Assembly: GCA_014706295.1 (NCBI GenBank)
Contig: JACSVZ010000011.1
Span: 10,034,163-10,098,162, forward strand
DNA from: Lycocorax pyrrhopterus obiensis
Lineage: Eukaryota > Chordata > Aves > Passeriformes > Paradisaeidae
DNA length: 64,000 nt
Reading direction: 5' to 3'
In this document: in pieces, positions 47,501-61,200 of the stretch
How the letters are laid out: every line of letters starts with the position of its first letter
Numbering within the stretch: position 1 is the stretch's first letter
The notes under the pieces: generated by a model
The model's database searches: none
Told to the model about the DNA's origin: nothing
Seen by the model: only the letters and a program-made list of their open reading frames with translations
Program-made: the position numbers and the translations under genes

Positions 47501-49465
47501 ATTTCAGGCTTTTGACAAGCTCAGGTAAACTTAGTTTATCAAGTTTGGATTCATTTCTTTGAATGAAAACTGGGACCCACTGTTCTGGGATTGTAGAGGG
47601 ACCTTCACACAGATCTGGGACTGTTTTCAAGCTTTGGTGTTTGAAGCTGAGCATGTAAATACAATTGTCAGAAATTATTATCTGTAGATACTGTTACAAG
47701 TTTTTTTCCTCTCTCTAGGAAGCTAGTTTTTGGAACCATAAGAATGTATAAAGAAAAGGAGTTAGCTTCACTGTAAAAATTTCACAAGGAATGGTGGTGA
47801 GGTTTATAGATAAACCAAGATTTATTATGTGTAATCATTATTTTTAAAATAGACTTCCTTTTATGTTCCCCTTTTTAGTAGAAACAAATGATCCTATAAA
47901 GCCAGCTCTTCAGTGTTGTAGGATAACAGTGCATTATGATGCAAAAGTCTGTTTTAATGCAGTGGAAAATGTGCATACTTACTCCCTGGTTTGTGTTTTT
48001 TAAGGGCACGTTCTTTGGATTTTAAAATTAATTTCCTGAAAGGCAGGTTTGAATGAGACTTGGAAATAGATAGTACTAGTAAAGTGGGTTTGAGTTGTAC
48101 CAGAAGGAGCTCACAGATGGATTGTAGGTCAGTGTGGTGCTTTGTGCTGGTGACTTTTATTTGTCCTTTTAAAAGCACTTTGAACATAAGCTGTTAGACT
48201 AGTAAAAGATTTGACAGATCAGTTTTGTGCATCCATGTGCTCTTGCCCCATTGCCTAATGCCTTCAGATTTCGTTTTACCTTAATATGTGTCCCGACACC
48301 ACCATCAGTATCTACCTTTTCTCCAGACTAGTGATTAATTTTTGGACAAAAGGAAGTAGGTGTGGTGAGTCCTTGGGAGCTTCACAGGTGCTAATTGATA
48401 CCTGATACGCTCACATTACCGCCCGTCCCTTACTGAGGGCACTAGTTTGTGTCTGTTTCTTTTATTTATCTATTAATTTTTATGGAATACATAAGAACTC
48501 ACTCTTCTTAAGCACTTATTCTCTAGCCTTTGTCCAGTTTGCCAAACAGTCTCAGCAGTAGTTAAAGCAGACTTACAGGCAACCAATAAAAGGTGTGATT
48601 ATGTGATACTCACTTCCTTAGAAAACCAGATTAACAAAATAAAATTATCCAAGCCTTCCTGGAGTGGGAAGCAGTATTGTGCATACAAAGCAAGAAGCTC
48701 CTGATTAGCAGTGTTATACCTTGCTGGGAGTTGTTGCCTCCACACACGGCTGGATTCTGAACTCCAGCGGATACCAAAGCTGGTGTGGTCTCAAGAGGAT
48801 ATGAGGAAAAAGGATACTGCAGGTAGGGAGCTGGGGAGGAGTATAAGTTTGGACATTTTCTGTTATCAAAAGAGAGCATTTATGTAAAACAGGAGAGCTG
48901 ATTGGCAGACACTAAGGAAAGTGAAAATAGAAAGGACCAGAATGTTAGCAGCACATTTTTTGAAAATTTACTTTTTGATTTTGTTATTTTTTCCCTGAAA
49001 AGTATAGCTATATAAAACTATTTGAGTTTATCATGTAGCCCTCTAGATTTCTGTACATCAGAATGAAACAGAATGGTCTTTGCTACCATTGCAAAAAGAG
49101 GAATCACTTTCTTACTGCTTGATATTCTATTGTTTATATACTTAAAGGTGGCATTATCTACAGATTCATCAGATGAGCTATATGTTCTACTGAGTTCTTC
49201 TAGAGTTTTCCTATTTATTTATTTGGAGATTTGCCCTGGTTATACTCTCTGGCTGAATGGTACATATATATGGTACATATCCACAGTTTGTGCAATATAC
49301 CGAAATATGGGAATTAAGTAACAAATGCTGGCATCTCTTTCTTCACCACATTCTAGATTCATGCTTGTTAACTTGACAGTTTTGCCTTGTCTTGAAATAT
49401 CTTGGCTCCTGTAAAAAGAGTAATTATTCTCCTATTTTTGTTGTTTGGGTTTTTTTCTTCTTTAG
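44545..49465 (+). other. FTO: FTO intron 2 (about 4.9 kb)
   Basis: Bounded by GTAATG and TTTCTTTAG. It is AT-rich and has no recognisable exon, RNA gene or transposon. A homopolymer T-run occurs at about 45530-45543. Short open frames at 45163-45360 and 45221-45646 (+) and 48631-48879 (-) have no recognisable family and are treated as chance. Confidence 0.85.
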
Positions 49466-50123
49466 TGGAAGACCAAGTATTCCAAGCTGATTTTCAGGAA
49501 ATCTGATACGGTACCTGAAGAGCTCCATGAAGTGGTACAAGAAAGCTTTCTGACCTTGCGAGAACACAACTGTTTCTTCCAGGATCTTGTAAGGATCAAA
49601 GGAAAAGACTTTCTTACTCCAGTGTCTCGTATTTTAATTGGAAACCCGGGATGCACTTACAAGTACTTGAATACAAGATTATTTACAGTTCCTTGGCCTA
49701 CTGAAGGTTATGATATAAAATATTGCAGTCCTCAAATACGTGATGCTTGTAAAGCATTAATGAGACTTAATGACTACTTGCATATTGAAGCAGTCAAGGC
49801 ATTACAAGGACAAAATTTGTTTGAGACCAAAGAAATTAAAGATACTACTATAATAGATAGGGAGAAAAGTTTTGCTACTTCTCTTACGGAGCAAGGGTCT
49901 GTTTCAGAAGTTCAAAGTGGTGTTTGTGTACCAGAGGATGACAGAAGTCTAAAGAACAGAACATCTTATAACTTGACTTTATTAAATTATATGGATCCAC
50001 TACAAATGCTGTACTTGAAACAAGAACCTTACTTTGGAATGGGGAACATGGCAGTGAGCTGGCACCATGACGAGAATCTGGTGGAAAGGTCAGTGGTGGC
50101 CGTGTACAGTTACAGCTGTGAAG
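49466..50123 (+). CDS. FTO: FTO coding exon 3 (residues 40-258), catalytic core with HxD iron motif
   Basis: This large exon (658 bases, phase 0 to 1) encodes most of the FTO jelly-roll domain. It begins WKTKYSKLIFRK and contains LVRIKGKDFLTPVSRILIG and GNPGCTYKYLNTRLFTVPWP, which are near-identical to mammalian FTO. By alignment, the base-recognition residues human R96, Y108 and L109 correspond to R94, Y106 and L107. The 2-oxoglutarate contact N205 is N213 in LLNYMDP. The iron ligands H231 and D233 are H239 and D241 in SWHHDENLVERS. The stretch at about 153-204 is poorly conserved and about 10 residues longer than in human. Acceptor TTTAG|TGG and donor GAAG|GTGAGT are both strong. No premature stop, so it appears functional. 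Confidence 0.97.
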
Positions 50124-53100
50124 GTGAGTGATGGGACTTGAACAGTCACAAGAGTATCTGAAATCCCCGAAGCTCTCCTCTGTTCCCTTGTGTGGATGTA
50201 CACAAGCACCACCTGCATGCTGGTCTAGACTTGTCACGTGCTTCTGAATGCATTGTGGTACCTTTTGTATTTAAGCCTTATCTTTATTTCCACTAAAACC
50301 TGTACAAAATACCTGTGTTTACTGCAGCTGGCTTAGTAGTTGTTCTCTAAGTAGATTTAAAAATTGGTATAATTAACTCCCTGACTAAGAGCCAAGAAAC
50401 CAAAATCTGTCAAATACCTTTCTCAGGTTAATGCATGTGCATGTTTTCTATCCTGTAAAATGTTTCATTGTAGTTGAGATCACCATTTTTATGGTGTTAT
50501 TTATCATATACAGACTTGCTTTGCTTTATGCTGATTTTACTACTCTTGTTTCTTTGGAAAGATCATTTTCAGTTGGTTTTGGATAAAAGTATTACTGTAT
50601 TTACTTAGAAGTATATGCATTTTGTCTAGGCATGCTGCAGTGTTAGTGCGTGTTTTATGGAGGACTTGCCAACATTTCCCTAGCTGGGAAGGGTGGACAC
50701 TTTGCCTTAAAACAACCGTTGTCTGACAGGCTTTGCAGGCTCTTGCTGATTTTAAAACCACTTGCGTACAGTATTTTGGGGGTGGTGGTGGTAAAAGTGC
50801 AGTTGAATCGTCATTAAATATTTCATTTTTAGTTTAGAGTACCTGTCCCATTTTTATTTTTATTTAAGAGAAGACATGAGGATTTTTTGTTTTGTTCCTA
50901 ACAATGCTTGAACAAAGGCTTGGATTTTTGTTTAAATGACTCTGAGTTTTGCAAACATAAGATTAGAATTTAGACTCTTGATCTTGAATTTGCAAATGTT
51001 CCGTTATGTTTCATAAGTGACAATGGATTTTTGTTTCTTCCAAAAGTCCTGTGATGTTTGTTTTAGAACATGGGAAGAATTCACATTGACTTCAGTTGGT
51101 TTTGACTAAAGACTGTGATATAAAAATAGTAGCTATTACTCCCACGTGCATTCTCTTATTGTCTTTGTTACTAGTTTTGAAACTCTGGGTAACTTTTTTA
51201 CTTAATATACAGCTGAAGAAATATTATTTATATTTTCCTCTATATAAAACATCAACTGGCTTAGCAAACTGAGTAGAAGAGATTTCCTGACAGGTAAAAG
51301 TGTAATTTTCTTCATGAACTTCTTTCTGTCCTATTTGTCAATGGTGTCAAGTAGATGTGATGGGTTTTTTTCCAGTAGTACTGTAGAGAAATATTTTTTC
51401 AGTAGGATTTTAAGTTAAAGAAACCTAAACATGAACTTGAAGTAATAATACTGTGTATGAGGATTTATTGTAGTATGCTTAAAACTTTTTTACTTTAACA
51501 TAAAGTTTGCTTATGGAGGGGGAAAAAAAGTGAGTCCCTTTAAGTTCCGAGAGCTATAAATTAACAAAAATGAAAGCTGCTATGTTTATTCATAACTTGT
51601 CAGTTGATTTTGTTTCTTTTATTCAGCAAGTTGAATAAGTAATAATTATGGTGTTTTAAAACCACTGCAAATTCTGTAGAAGATTTGATTGATGTGGGTA
51701 GACAGAAATATTTTATATATCTAGACTAAAAATTATTTTGATGTCTATGTACAATTAATGTTTTTGCCAAATACAGTGTCTTTTTTCATAAATACACTTA
51801 CAACTAAAAGTTTGTATTTTTTTTTTCTGAAAGGTTTGGAAATAGACATGCAAACAAAGAAACCAGCGTCTTTCTAGTAAATAAATTGATTGTTCTATCA
51901 TTTACATTAAAAAAAAAAAATTCAAAGTCGCTTCTTAATTTTTTTCTGGTTTTGCATTGCTCAAGTTGGGTTCTTGAGCTTTAGAGGGAGTTTCAGGTGC
52001 CTGACATGGCTGTGAAGCATCATGGAGAAATGTCCTGCAGTACAGCTCTATGTGCAAGCAGTTCACTCCCATCTCTGTGCTCGGCGTGTGGTTGTCCTTG
52101 TACATCCTTGAAGCAATGACCTGCTTATTCATAAATTGGAGGAAATAGATTCTGTTTATAGCTTAGGAATATGGTTTTGTAACTGAAGTGACAGTAAATG
52201 TCTGTATGTGTTAAAGTTTTGTACCCAGGACATTCAAGAGGATTTGATTTTAGAGAAATAGATTGTCTTTTTGCTCTTCTGATTTTCTGTTTACAGCTTT
52301 CCAATGCTGGTGGTTATAAGCTCATCAATGTTTATATTATTATTCTTTCCAGTTCTCTATAATGTCAATGTTTTAATGGTTTTCTGCACTTCAAAAAGAC
52401 TTTCAATACTTGCTGTATCCTTGCCAGGTCTCCATAACTCTGAAACATGAGGTTCTCCACATCTTTTTGAAGAATATTCTTATATCTTTGTAGAATCGTG
52501 TCTTGACTTCTCTTATTTTCCGTAAATATGTTTAATTTTATGCTGATATCTTTTATTAGTACTTACTCCATTAATTCATTTAGTATTGAATTAGCATTGA
52601 ATTCTCAGTGTAGTGTAAAAAGACTGTCACAGACTCATTGCAGAATATATAATCAAAAGAGTAGATGTTATCAGAATTTTTTTGATGGAACTCTTTTTTC
52701 TTTAGAAGATGTAGATACGCTGGATTAGTAATTTCCTGAGAGAAAATAGTGATTCTGTGGGAAATGCAAACACAAATTAAGCACGTTGAAATTTGCTGGA
52801 ACTGATTCTCTTTTCTGCCAGGTCTTGCACGTCTGTTTTGTCAGCTCTCAGTTCCTCAAATCTCTGAGGTACTCCAAGCACTGAGGGTCTGTGGCAGCCT
52901 TTAGCATGTGGAAGCTCAGGCTTCCAGGGCTCCATGGCTGGTTCTGAACTACCCTGCTGCAAATGCAGAATCCCCAGGTTGTCAGATTTTGAGCAGCAGG
53001 AGCCCTTGGAGTCAAGCAGTCTCACTGAGTTATGGCAGCTCTGTCAGACTGTTTAGAGATGCACAACTCAGCTTATATGGTTTTCTTTTTACTTTCATTT

Positions 53101-54735
53101 ACATTTTTATATCAGTATTTGTTTTGTACCTACTTATTGGATTAAATAGCATTAAAACAGATACTACTGTAATTGAAACAACTTGTTTTCTTGTTTATTT
53201 GTTCATTGTTTGATGCCATAATGAAAATTTCATGTTTGAAACTTTGATCAGTATTAATTGGAGTAGAAACAGTTTTCAATATGCCAGAAAAGAAATTTAG
53301 ACATCAACATAAAGATATTGGAACAAGCTGATATTCTAATTGGTATCAGTGTTTATTTTCTTGTTTCTAGTGTAAAACTCTTTCAAAGCAACTTCAAATG
53401 AAGTACATTTCTAACAACAAAATAAGGTAAACATTTTGCTTGATGCTTTTACTTACATTACATTAGGTTAAGAGTAGGTTGTCAAGTGATGAGAATAGGG
53501 CCTCATAAAAATTTGAGAGGTTTCCTGTTAGTGTGTATGCTGCATGAAAGTGCATGAGTGGGAGTGGTTCATGTGCAGAACTGAATAGGTTACAGAATGT
53601 GTGTTCAATTATACTGCCACTAACACTATTCAGAATTAATTTACTTTTCAGAATTTATCAAGGAACAGGAATTTCAAATTTTGACCAATTCAGCATTTTT
53701 AATAACACATTAGCTTACAAATACCCTATCACCTGAGAACATGAAGGTAAAAAAATTGTTCAGGATTTTAATGTAGTAAGCTAATAACCCATATTTATTT
53801 CCTGCTGCAGTTATAAAAGTGAATTTCAATCCAGGAGAATAAAGGCATTTTCAAAAATTGGATTTTATCCATGAAAAGTTCCTAATGGCCAGATTTCCAT
53901 CAGGTCGTTGTAAGTTTTGTAGGAAGTTTTATTACTTAGCAGAGCACTAGTTGGTTCTAAAGATGTTCTTTGAAGTAGAGACTTGTTTCAGTTACTAACT
54001 TAGAGGAGATGGAAAAAAATGTAAACACTTGAAGTGTGTCCATCTTTCTCTTACCTGGATTTCCCACAGACTGTGTTAGAGATTATATAAGTAGTTTTCT
54101 CTAGATTCTTTACCATATCTCATTTGTCTTCTCGCTGTAAGGCCTATTTGCTGTTTAACTCTTGAACTTCTAAACAACTGGCTCTGCTGACAAGGTAATG
54201 TTAAAAGGTTTAACAAACTTACTGTTAGTTGCAGTGATGACTGATCTTGAAGGACTTCTTGTGCTTGTTTCTTTTGTAAAATGCTGTTTGTATAGAAGCA
54301 ACATCCTGGCACACAGCCTAATGATGGCTGTTTCGTGTAATTTGGAATAAAAATAATTGAGATGCACTACAGATGTATGTTTCCTCACCACGTTAAAAAA
54401 AAAATCCTGGAACTACAAAGGTTGTTCAGAATTTAAGTCAATCTAACTTTGTAGTTGACCAATAACCCTCTTTATGTACTGCTTAATGGATAAAAGTCAT
54501 GGAGTAGATTTTTTTGCAGGATTGGAATAATTTCTAATGCCAATAATATAATAGAAATATTGCCTGTTGAAATAACAGAAATGGTATGTAGAAAATTTTA
54601 TGCTACTCATTTCTTTAAAAGTAAGTGCATGAAATGGTCATGGCTCTAACTTGTAGCGTCTGTTTTGAGAGTCACAAATGTTTAGTGATCCACTTACTTT
54701 CACAGTAATTGATTTGAATCTCTGTTGTCTAAAAA

Positions 54736-54787
54736 GAAATCATCACTTGAATAGACTGTTGGAAATCATCACTTGAATAGACTGTTG
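54736..54787. repeat. Perfect 26-bp tandem duplication
   Basis: Two identical, directly adjacent copies of a unit starting GAAATCATCACTTGAATAGA (54736-54761 and 54762-54787). The lack of any difference suggests a recent duplication. It is located in FTO intron 3. Confidence 0.95.
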
Positions 54788-57700
54788 TAAGTTGTAGGGT
54801 TTCTTTTAAACATGTTCTCACTGATTTGATCAAATACAGCCTCTCCTTCAGAAATGAAGGCATGACACAATATTCTTTGTTCTTATTTTAGTGCTTTTGT
54901 CCCTGATATATTTGGATACAGCTTTCCGAACATGAATTGACAAGAACATTGTTGACAAAATCTTACAATTTTTGGTTTTGTGAATGTCAGTTACAAGAAA
55001 AATTTAAATTTTAATAGAGTTTAACCTCTTACACTATGGATTTTCAGTAATGAGGTAGAGGAAATAACTCTGGATAGATACTTATTCTTTCCCGTCAGCT
55101 GCTGAGAAGCAAAACATGCTTGCATGTAACATACATAAATTGCTATTGAAAGACACTGATAATTCATGTATTTGTTTGATTGAGGAACATGTGCCCAAAT
55201 TCTTTTACATTCTGGGAAAAATCAATCAATCTGTAAAAAAATAATATAACAGTGGTCAGTTGGATTTAATGTGAAAGTAAATGCTTACAGTCCTTGTTCT
55301 TAGCAATGTGTTGGCAGTGATTCTGTTGTCTTAAGAAATGGTGTGTAAGATTACATTTAGGATATAATTTGGCATTACAGTTTTACTTGAATAGAGATCA
55401 TTTAGGTTTCAGAGCACCAAAAAAGTCTCAAACTCTGGAAGATTTTGGAGCCAAATAGCAAAGAAACCTTTCAAAGCTTTTACTTTCTGTGCTGTGGAAC
55501 AATAACCGAAGTGGTTCCAGGAAAACAAGTTTCATATTGTTCTGAACCTAACCATGACCCAAACCTGGTAAGATCAGATCTTAGTGCTGGAACATCTCTG
55601 AAATTTGAGCTGTCTAGTTAAAAGCATAATGTTGTGGCCAATTTTCTGCAGCTACATACCCTCTTTCATGGTTCTACCATAATTACAGGTTTGATGAGGT
55701 ATTGTTGTTATGTTGTGGTAAGCTTTTTACTTCATTGCAGCATTTTATTTGGGATGCCAGCATAAAGGTTTCTTGCAGGCCCAAGTCTGTAAATCTCTGC
55801 TGACCAGAATTCAAATTTGCACATAGTTTTGTTATCCTTCCATTAAATACTTGTATATTTGACCATTTCTGTATGGCTTACTATAAAATAAGTTTGTGTT
55901 CTTAAGGTGATGGGTATGTGCAACATCCACATGATTTATTCTCAAATATTTATGATTTAGATGCATCCAAATGTTTTCACTTAAATGGGAACTGTAATTA
56001 TATCAATAAATATGCAGCATTCAGTCATTCCTGAGGTGTCATAGAGAATTTAATAACAACCTCTTTTTATGTAGAAGTTTGTCAGTGCTACCTGGGGATA
56101 TGCCACAAATGTTAAGATGTCTTTTTTCCCCTTGCTCTCACTTTCAGGGTAGCTTGCATTTAAAAGCAAGTAGCAGCTTGCTTCCATTTGTTACCAAAAT
56201 AACATGGTAGGAGCAATCAGTTTCAATTGCTGCTGATAATTATAAGGTGCAATAATTGAGAATATAGAGAAAAGGAGACTGTGTGCTGTATTTGAACTCA
56301 GTACTTAAGCAATAAAAAATTTATCAAACTGCAAAAAATAAGTCATTTTAACGAGCACATTCCAAAGGTGCTGGATTTATGAGGAGACCCCAGGAAACTT
56401 TGATTGAAATTGCTGTCTCTGATTGTAGTTCTATATTTTATTGATGCCATATTGTGAACAGTGCTGCTGCCAAAGTGAATGGGAAAGCAGCATAACAGAG
56501 AGAGTTAACCCAGAAAGGTTACTTCTTTTTATAATATCCATGATGTATTGCATTAAAAATGCCTTGAAAGCCATCCTATTTGCAGTTTTCAGAAAACATT
56601 TTTCTTAAATTAAGTTACGATTTATCTGAACAGGGTAGAAAATATGAAAGCCCCTTGAAGAGTTTAGTATTGATTTTTCTGAGTATTTGCTAGCTCTTGT
56701 TTTCTCATTTGTGTGCTCCTTGATGGAAAGGCCTAGAGCTGCTCCCAAGCCAGAGCTTCAGCTGGATGAGAACTGCAGCAGTGAAGGGAGTGAACTTGGA
56801 GGCTGTAAGAATTTTCACTTAAGAACATTTGGATTGACTCTTTAATAGGCTTTGTCTCTCTGCTTCCTGAATTTAGACAATATTTAATTGACATAGTAGT
56901 TAATAAATTGTCTTAATTTTCTAAAGGCTGCCCCCAGCTAAACAACCTGCAGTAACCATGTGAGATGAATGACATGAATATTTTAAAAGTGTGAGTTTGT
57001 GGTCACACTTCATGTGTGCCTCTTAAAATAAGAGCTATAAATCTTTAATATTTTTCTTCTAGAATTAAATTTAGACAAAAGTTTTTAAAATTATTACATG
57101 AAAGCACGTTTTAAATGGACAGTGAAATGGACACAGTTACTAAGTTGTAAGTAAGAATTGGGCATGGTACATAGTTAATTTCTAACTGTTCACTGCTGTG
57201 CCATCTGCCAACTGCTTATTAAAACTTCATCCTTCCTCTGTCAAAATGCACTGTTACTTTAGCTGTAAGACTGTTACACCATAGCTCCCAAATACCTTGT
57301 TATAAATGCTGACTGTATCTTTCAATTTATACTGCAGTGAAGTAAGCTTATGAAAACAGTTCTGAGGGATTAAGCTCTAAATACTATTTCTATGCAGTGG
57401 ATTATTTTTTCCCCAAGCTCAACATGTTCATGTTGCTTAATGATAAGAAAAGTGTTGTGACAAATGTATTGAAGCTTCATTGGCTCTTGCACATGTTATC
57501 TAGCATGTTTGACTAGTAATTTTGAGAAAAGAATGACAAAGATGGTTCCAAGATTTGCTTTGCTGGTCTAGATGATGTTTTGTAACCATTACTTCACCTT
57601 ACTTTGCCTCAGTTTATGATTTGGTGAAATTGCAAGTACATAAACAAATGAAATTGTTCCTAAAATGCTTTGGCAGTTTGACTTGAAATTCTTTCAGAAG

Positions 57701-58116
57701 TTATCTATTGTTATATCAGCGTTGCTGCATTTTTAAATTTTTTTTCTTCCACGCTTATGGTTTTAGTAATGAAAAAAATTAAATTGAGTGAAGCTTAACT
57801 AGAACTCCCCTTACATGTGCTCGAGAATTTCAGAAAACCTTGAGTCCATTACAAGCCTTGACTTGATTAGCCTTCACTTGGTAGTTGACATAAACTTTTC
57901 ATCTTGGTAACATTGGTTGCAAAACAATTCTTGATCTCATATATTTGTTTTTTTTTCTTTTACCTATTGCATACTTTTGAGTTTGGAGATGGTGATTATA
58001 GAAAATGGAGATTATAGAATCTTTAAGTCTATTAAGATTGTACCAGTATGGGATATCTTTTAAGTCTAAAGCAGAATTTGTTTTTATGGTTCTTACCTGT
58101 TCTCTTATTTTTGTGA

Positions 58117-58132
58117 TCTCTCTCTCTCTCTC
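58117..58132 (+). repeat. FTO: (TC)8 tract serving as polypyrimidine tract of exon 4
   Basis: Eight TC dinucleotides end three bases before the exon 4 boundary, so a microsatellite forms the core of the splice-acceptor polypyrimidine tract. Length variation here could change acceptor strength. Confidence 0.8.
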
Positions 58133-58135
58133 AAG

Positions 58136-58279
58136 ATTCAGCCATAGAAGAAAGCAGTGAACAAGAACTGAAGGGAAGAGACCCAGCTGTTTGGCATGTA
58201 GGCTTGAAGGTGGCATGGGACATAGAGACGCCTGGATTAGCAATACCACTTCACCAAGGAGACATCTACTTGATGCTTG
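58136..58279 (+). CDS. FTO: FTO coding exon 4 (residues 259-306)
   Basis: This 144-base exon runs from phase 1 to phase 1 and completes the codon split after exon 3 (G|AT, Asp259). It encodes an acidic linker ([13 protein letters not shown]), then [20 protein letters not shown] and [15 protein letters not shown], matching mammalian GRDPDIWHVGFK...[17 protein letters not shown]303 corresponds to human Y295, a 2-oxoglutarate-pocket residue. The acceptor is unusual: AAG directly after a TC tract. A CAG six bases on (exon start 58142) is an in-frame alternative removing two codons. The upstream AG is preferred because it keeps the linker the same length as in human. Donor is TTG|GTAATA. Exon 5, with the distal iron His and the Arg that binds 2-oxoglutarate, is not in the window. 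Confidence 0.93.
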
Positions 58280-61200
58280 GTAATATTTGAAGACTAAGAA
58301 GTTGAACTTTCTGTTGAAAATAGAGAAAATTATATTTATGTTAAAATTAGTTACCATACCTTCCTTCCAGTTAGGAGTTTCCTTATTTAGAAAGACATGA
58401 AATCTGTCTGGAGTATGTAATAAATTCCTCCTACCCTGCCTACTTCCGGAATATTTTAGGGAAATTTTTTTTCTTAATGTTGCTTTCACTTCTCAGCTAA
58501 GAAAGAAATAGTCTTTTTTCACCTTTTCTGTCTGTTGTGCAGTCAGAACTACTAGTCCAAGTCAGGCTTCAGACCATAACCAGAATTTCCCCAGGTCGTG
58601 CAAGAAGTTGTGCTGTATCTGTCCCATCCTTGTATTTCTAGATGCTTTTTGTATTCTTAATGCAGTTTTTCTGAGCATCTCTCATGTTCAACAAATACAT
58701 TTCTGTTCTTCAGCTTGGCTTATCAAGTGGCTCCTGTATTATGTAAGATGTGAATTAATGTCTTAAAGTTTTCTGGTACCATGGTTCTTGAGGTTTCAAT
58801 CATTATGCCAACCTGTGGATATTTTATTAGTTTTACAGTACCAGTTTTACACATGACACTTCTCTCCTCCTGCTACACTTTTCCATGTCTATATTCAGAC
58901 ATGCTATTTTCTAGTAGTGGGATTATACTAAGATCATAATGAACAGAGCTGTCTTACTCCAAGAATGAGTCTCAATGTCTCAAGCGTAGAGGATTAAAAA
59001 AAGAAAATTAAATTGAGTTAATTTGCTTGAGCAGCTGAGCTCATGTGCTAAGGTTTATCCATTGAAAGAAATGAAGCGAGAACTGTTGCTAAGGTTTGTT
59101 GACACAAAATCTGTTGCTTTCTCTTTTGGCTTGTGTTTCTCTTGGTTATCATTTTTGTTAAAATAAATTTAGTTATAAATCACACAAAAACAAGAACAAG
59201 GCCTCTGACAACATCATGTTTGCCTGTTTAGTGTCTTGGCTTGACAGACATCATCTTTGAAGACTGAGAGCACTTGCAGAGCTCTCTGCCTGTGTGTTTG
59301 TGACTTGGAAGGCATATTCTGTGGAAAGTCCCTAGAATGACTTGTACACTCCCAACTTTATGGGCAGAACAGTCTTTTGAACTTCACCTTTCACAGTTTA
59401 TATACTAAAACCAATACATTTGTAAGCCATCATAAAAACCATGTACCATTCCTTCCTCGTAGTCATCAAATCTTGTGCACTGTCATCAGGGAAGTATCTT
59501 GTGTAAAAGTACTGGAGTAATTGTGCTCTGAAGTATGTTCAGACACGGAAAGATCAAGCGTTAAGATGTGAGATTCTTTGGCAGATTGGTCTGGATGTGC
59601 CTCCCTTTTCTGTATTTGTAAGGGTTTAAAGTAGAAGTCTAGAGGGGAAGAGGGACAATGAAAGTGAATTTAAATGGCAGCTAAACATTCCTAGGAAGGT
59701 TATTAGTAATCTATTTTTGTGCAATAGCAGTTAGGGCATCAAGTAAACTTCTTATCTAATCCTTCCTGACTGGAAACTTTGAGCATATAGAGCTGTGCTG
59801 GCCAACAGATTCAGAAGGTATTTAATAAAAGAAGGGGACTAACTTTAGTATTTTTATTGCAAAATACTGTAGATTGTAGTTGATTGAGTTACCAGATAAT
59901 AAGGGTGTTTTTTATTCCCTAGTGGAATTTATATAGTAACTAAAGTATTTTCAGGGGTTCTATATGAAGGGTAGATCAGAAAGTTAGTTTATTTAATGAG
60001 TAACATCATGAGCATGTTTAGATGGAAACAAAGGATATATTAAACATTCTTTTGAAGATGATGTGTAAATCACTTTCTTATTAATACTTTTGAAGAGCTA
60101 CAGATTTGAGCTCTGTAGGCCAGGTGTTTTGTTAATCTCTTCTGCATTTCCATAGTCTTTGTATTTCTTTTCAATTACTTGGAAAAAAATTACTCTTCTG
60201 AATAGTCTTAGAGGGTATTCTCAAAATGGCCCTTTTATTAGGTTTCTTTGTGTAGCAGAACTGCCTTTATCATTTTGACTTGGAGTGAAAGACAATATAA
60301 GGAAACATATATAGTTTTAGCGTATTTTTTACTGTTCAGATTTTTTGCACTAACTTTTAAGAGGGGGCATCTTGAGGATGCCGTCTGAAAGATAAAATAT
60401 GAAAACTCTGTAAAAAAAGAAACTTGGCAATAAAAAAAAAAAAAGTTTCATTTGTCTTATGCTTTTGTACATACTGTATTCCAGAACCTCATTTCAGTAA
60501 GCAGAGCCCTCTTACTGGCATTATGTTAAAAGCGGTGGCAGCAGTATGCAGAACATCTAGAAAATAGAGCATTAAGAGCCCTGCAGCAGGTGGTGATTCC
60601 TGTACAGGCACTGATTGATAGGACTGGTAGGATTGGTTCTGCCCACCACTGATCCATCCACTCTCACACAAAACTCAGCCACTCTGTAGATCTGTTCTTC
60701 CAGTTGTTGGAGTGGTGTAGTGTTACCGCTTTGTGCGAATGTTGTAAAATGCTGAAACATCACATTCAGAATGTTGCTTGTAATTTAAAAGTCAGGTCCT
60801 ATCAATTCCTGTACCTGTAATGCCATGAGTATTTCCTATGGTACACACGAATCTATATAAGAAAGTGTGGTAACTGGATATTTCTTATAGTAACGTGCAA
60901 TTACAGTAACTTGTAAATCAAGATCAATGGGTACAGCAAAGTAAAAAAAAAAAACAACAGGGTTTTTTTGTAGCATTTCTAGTAGACATTTAATAATGTT
61001 TCTGTTCCTCTCTTCATTGGCTTTATAAATGGTTTTTGTTATTCTGGGGAGAAATTTAGTAAAATGTCTTAAAATTTAATTTACATCTTCAGATGAAATC
61101 ATGAGCCATAATTTAGATGTATGCTAATACTTAACATAAAGTGATCAAATCCATTCTCCTATTAAGCTATTACAGTAATATAAATGTATTTTTATAAGCA

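Larger units (their letters stand above)
50124..58135 (+). other. FTO: FTO intron 3 (about 8.0 kb)
   Basis: Bounded by GTGAGT and the TC-tract acceptor of exon 4. It is AT-rich. A less AT-rich patch at about 52800-53050 has an 82-codon minus-strand frame of unknown meaning. A 26-bp tandem duplication lies at 54736-54787. I see no transposon, RNA gene or additional FTO exon. Confidence 0.85.

Noticed and set aside
49884..50237. 117-codon minus-strand frame
   Set aside because: It overlaps FTO exon 3 on the opposite strand and has no independent support.
52777..53025. 82-codon minus-strand frame in a locally GC-richer patch of intron 3
   Set aside because: It has no recognisable domain, splice structure or repeat family; length is within chance expectation.
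56646..56845. Open frame around 56722 (Glu/Ser/Leu-rich) as an alternative FTO exon in intron 3
   Set aside because: It has no convincing acceptor, ends in its own stop, and resembles no FTO segment.
57899..58489. 196-codon minus-strand frame
   Set aside because: It is antisense to FTO exon 4, whose sense frame is clearly coding. The frame is a shadow extended by flanking chance sequence.
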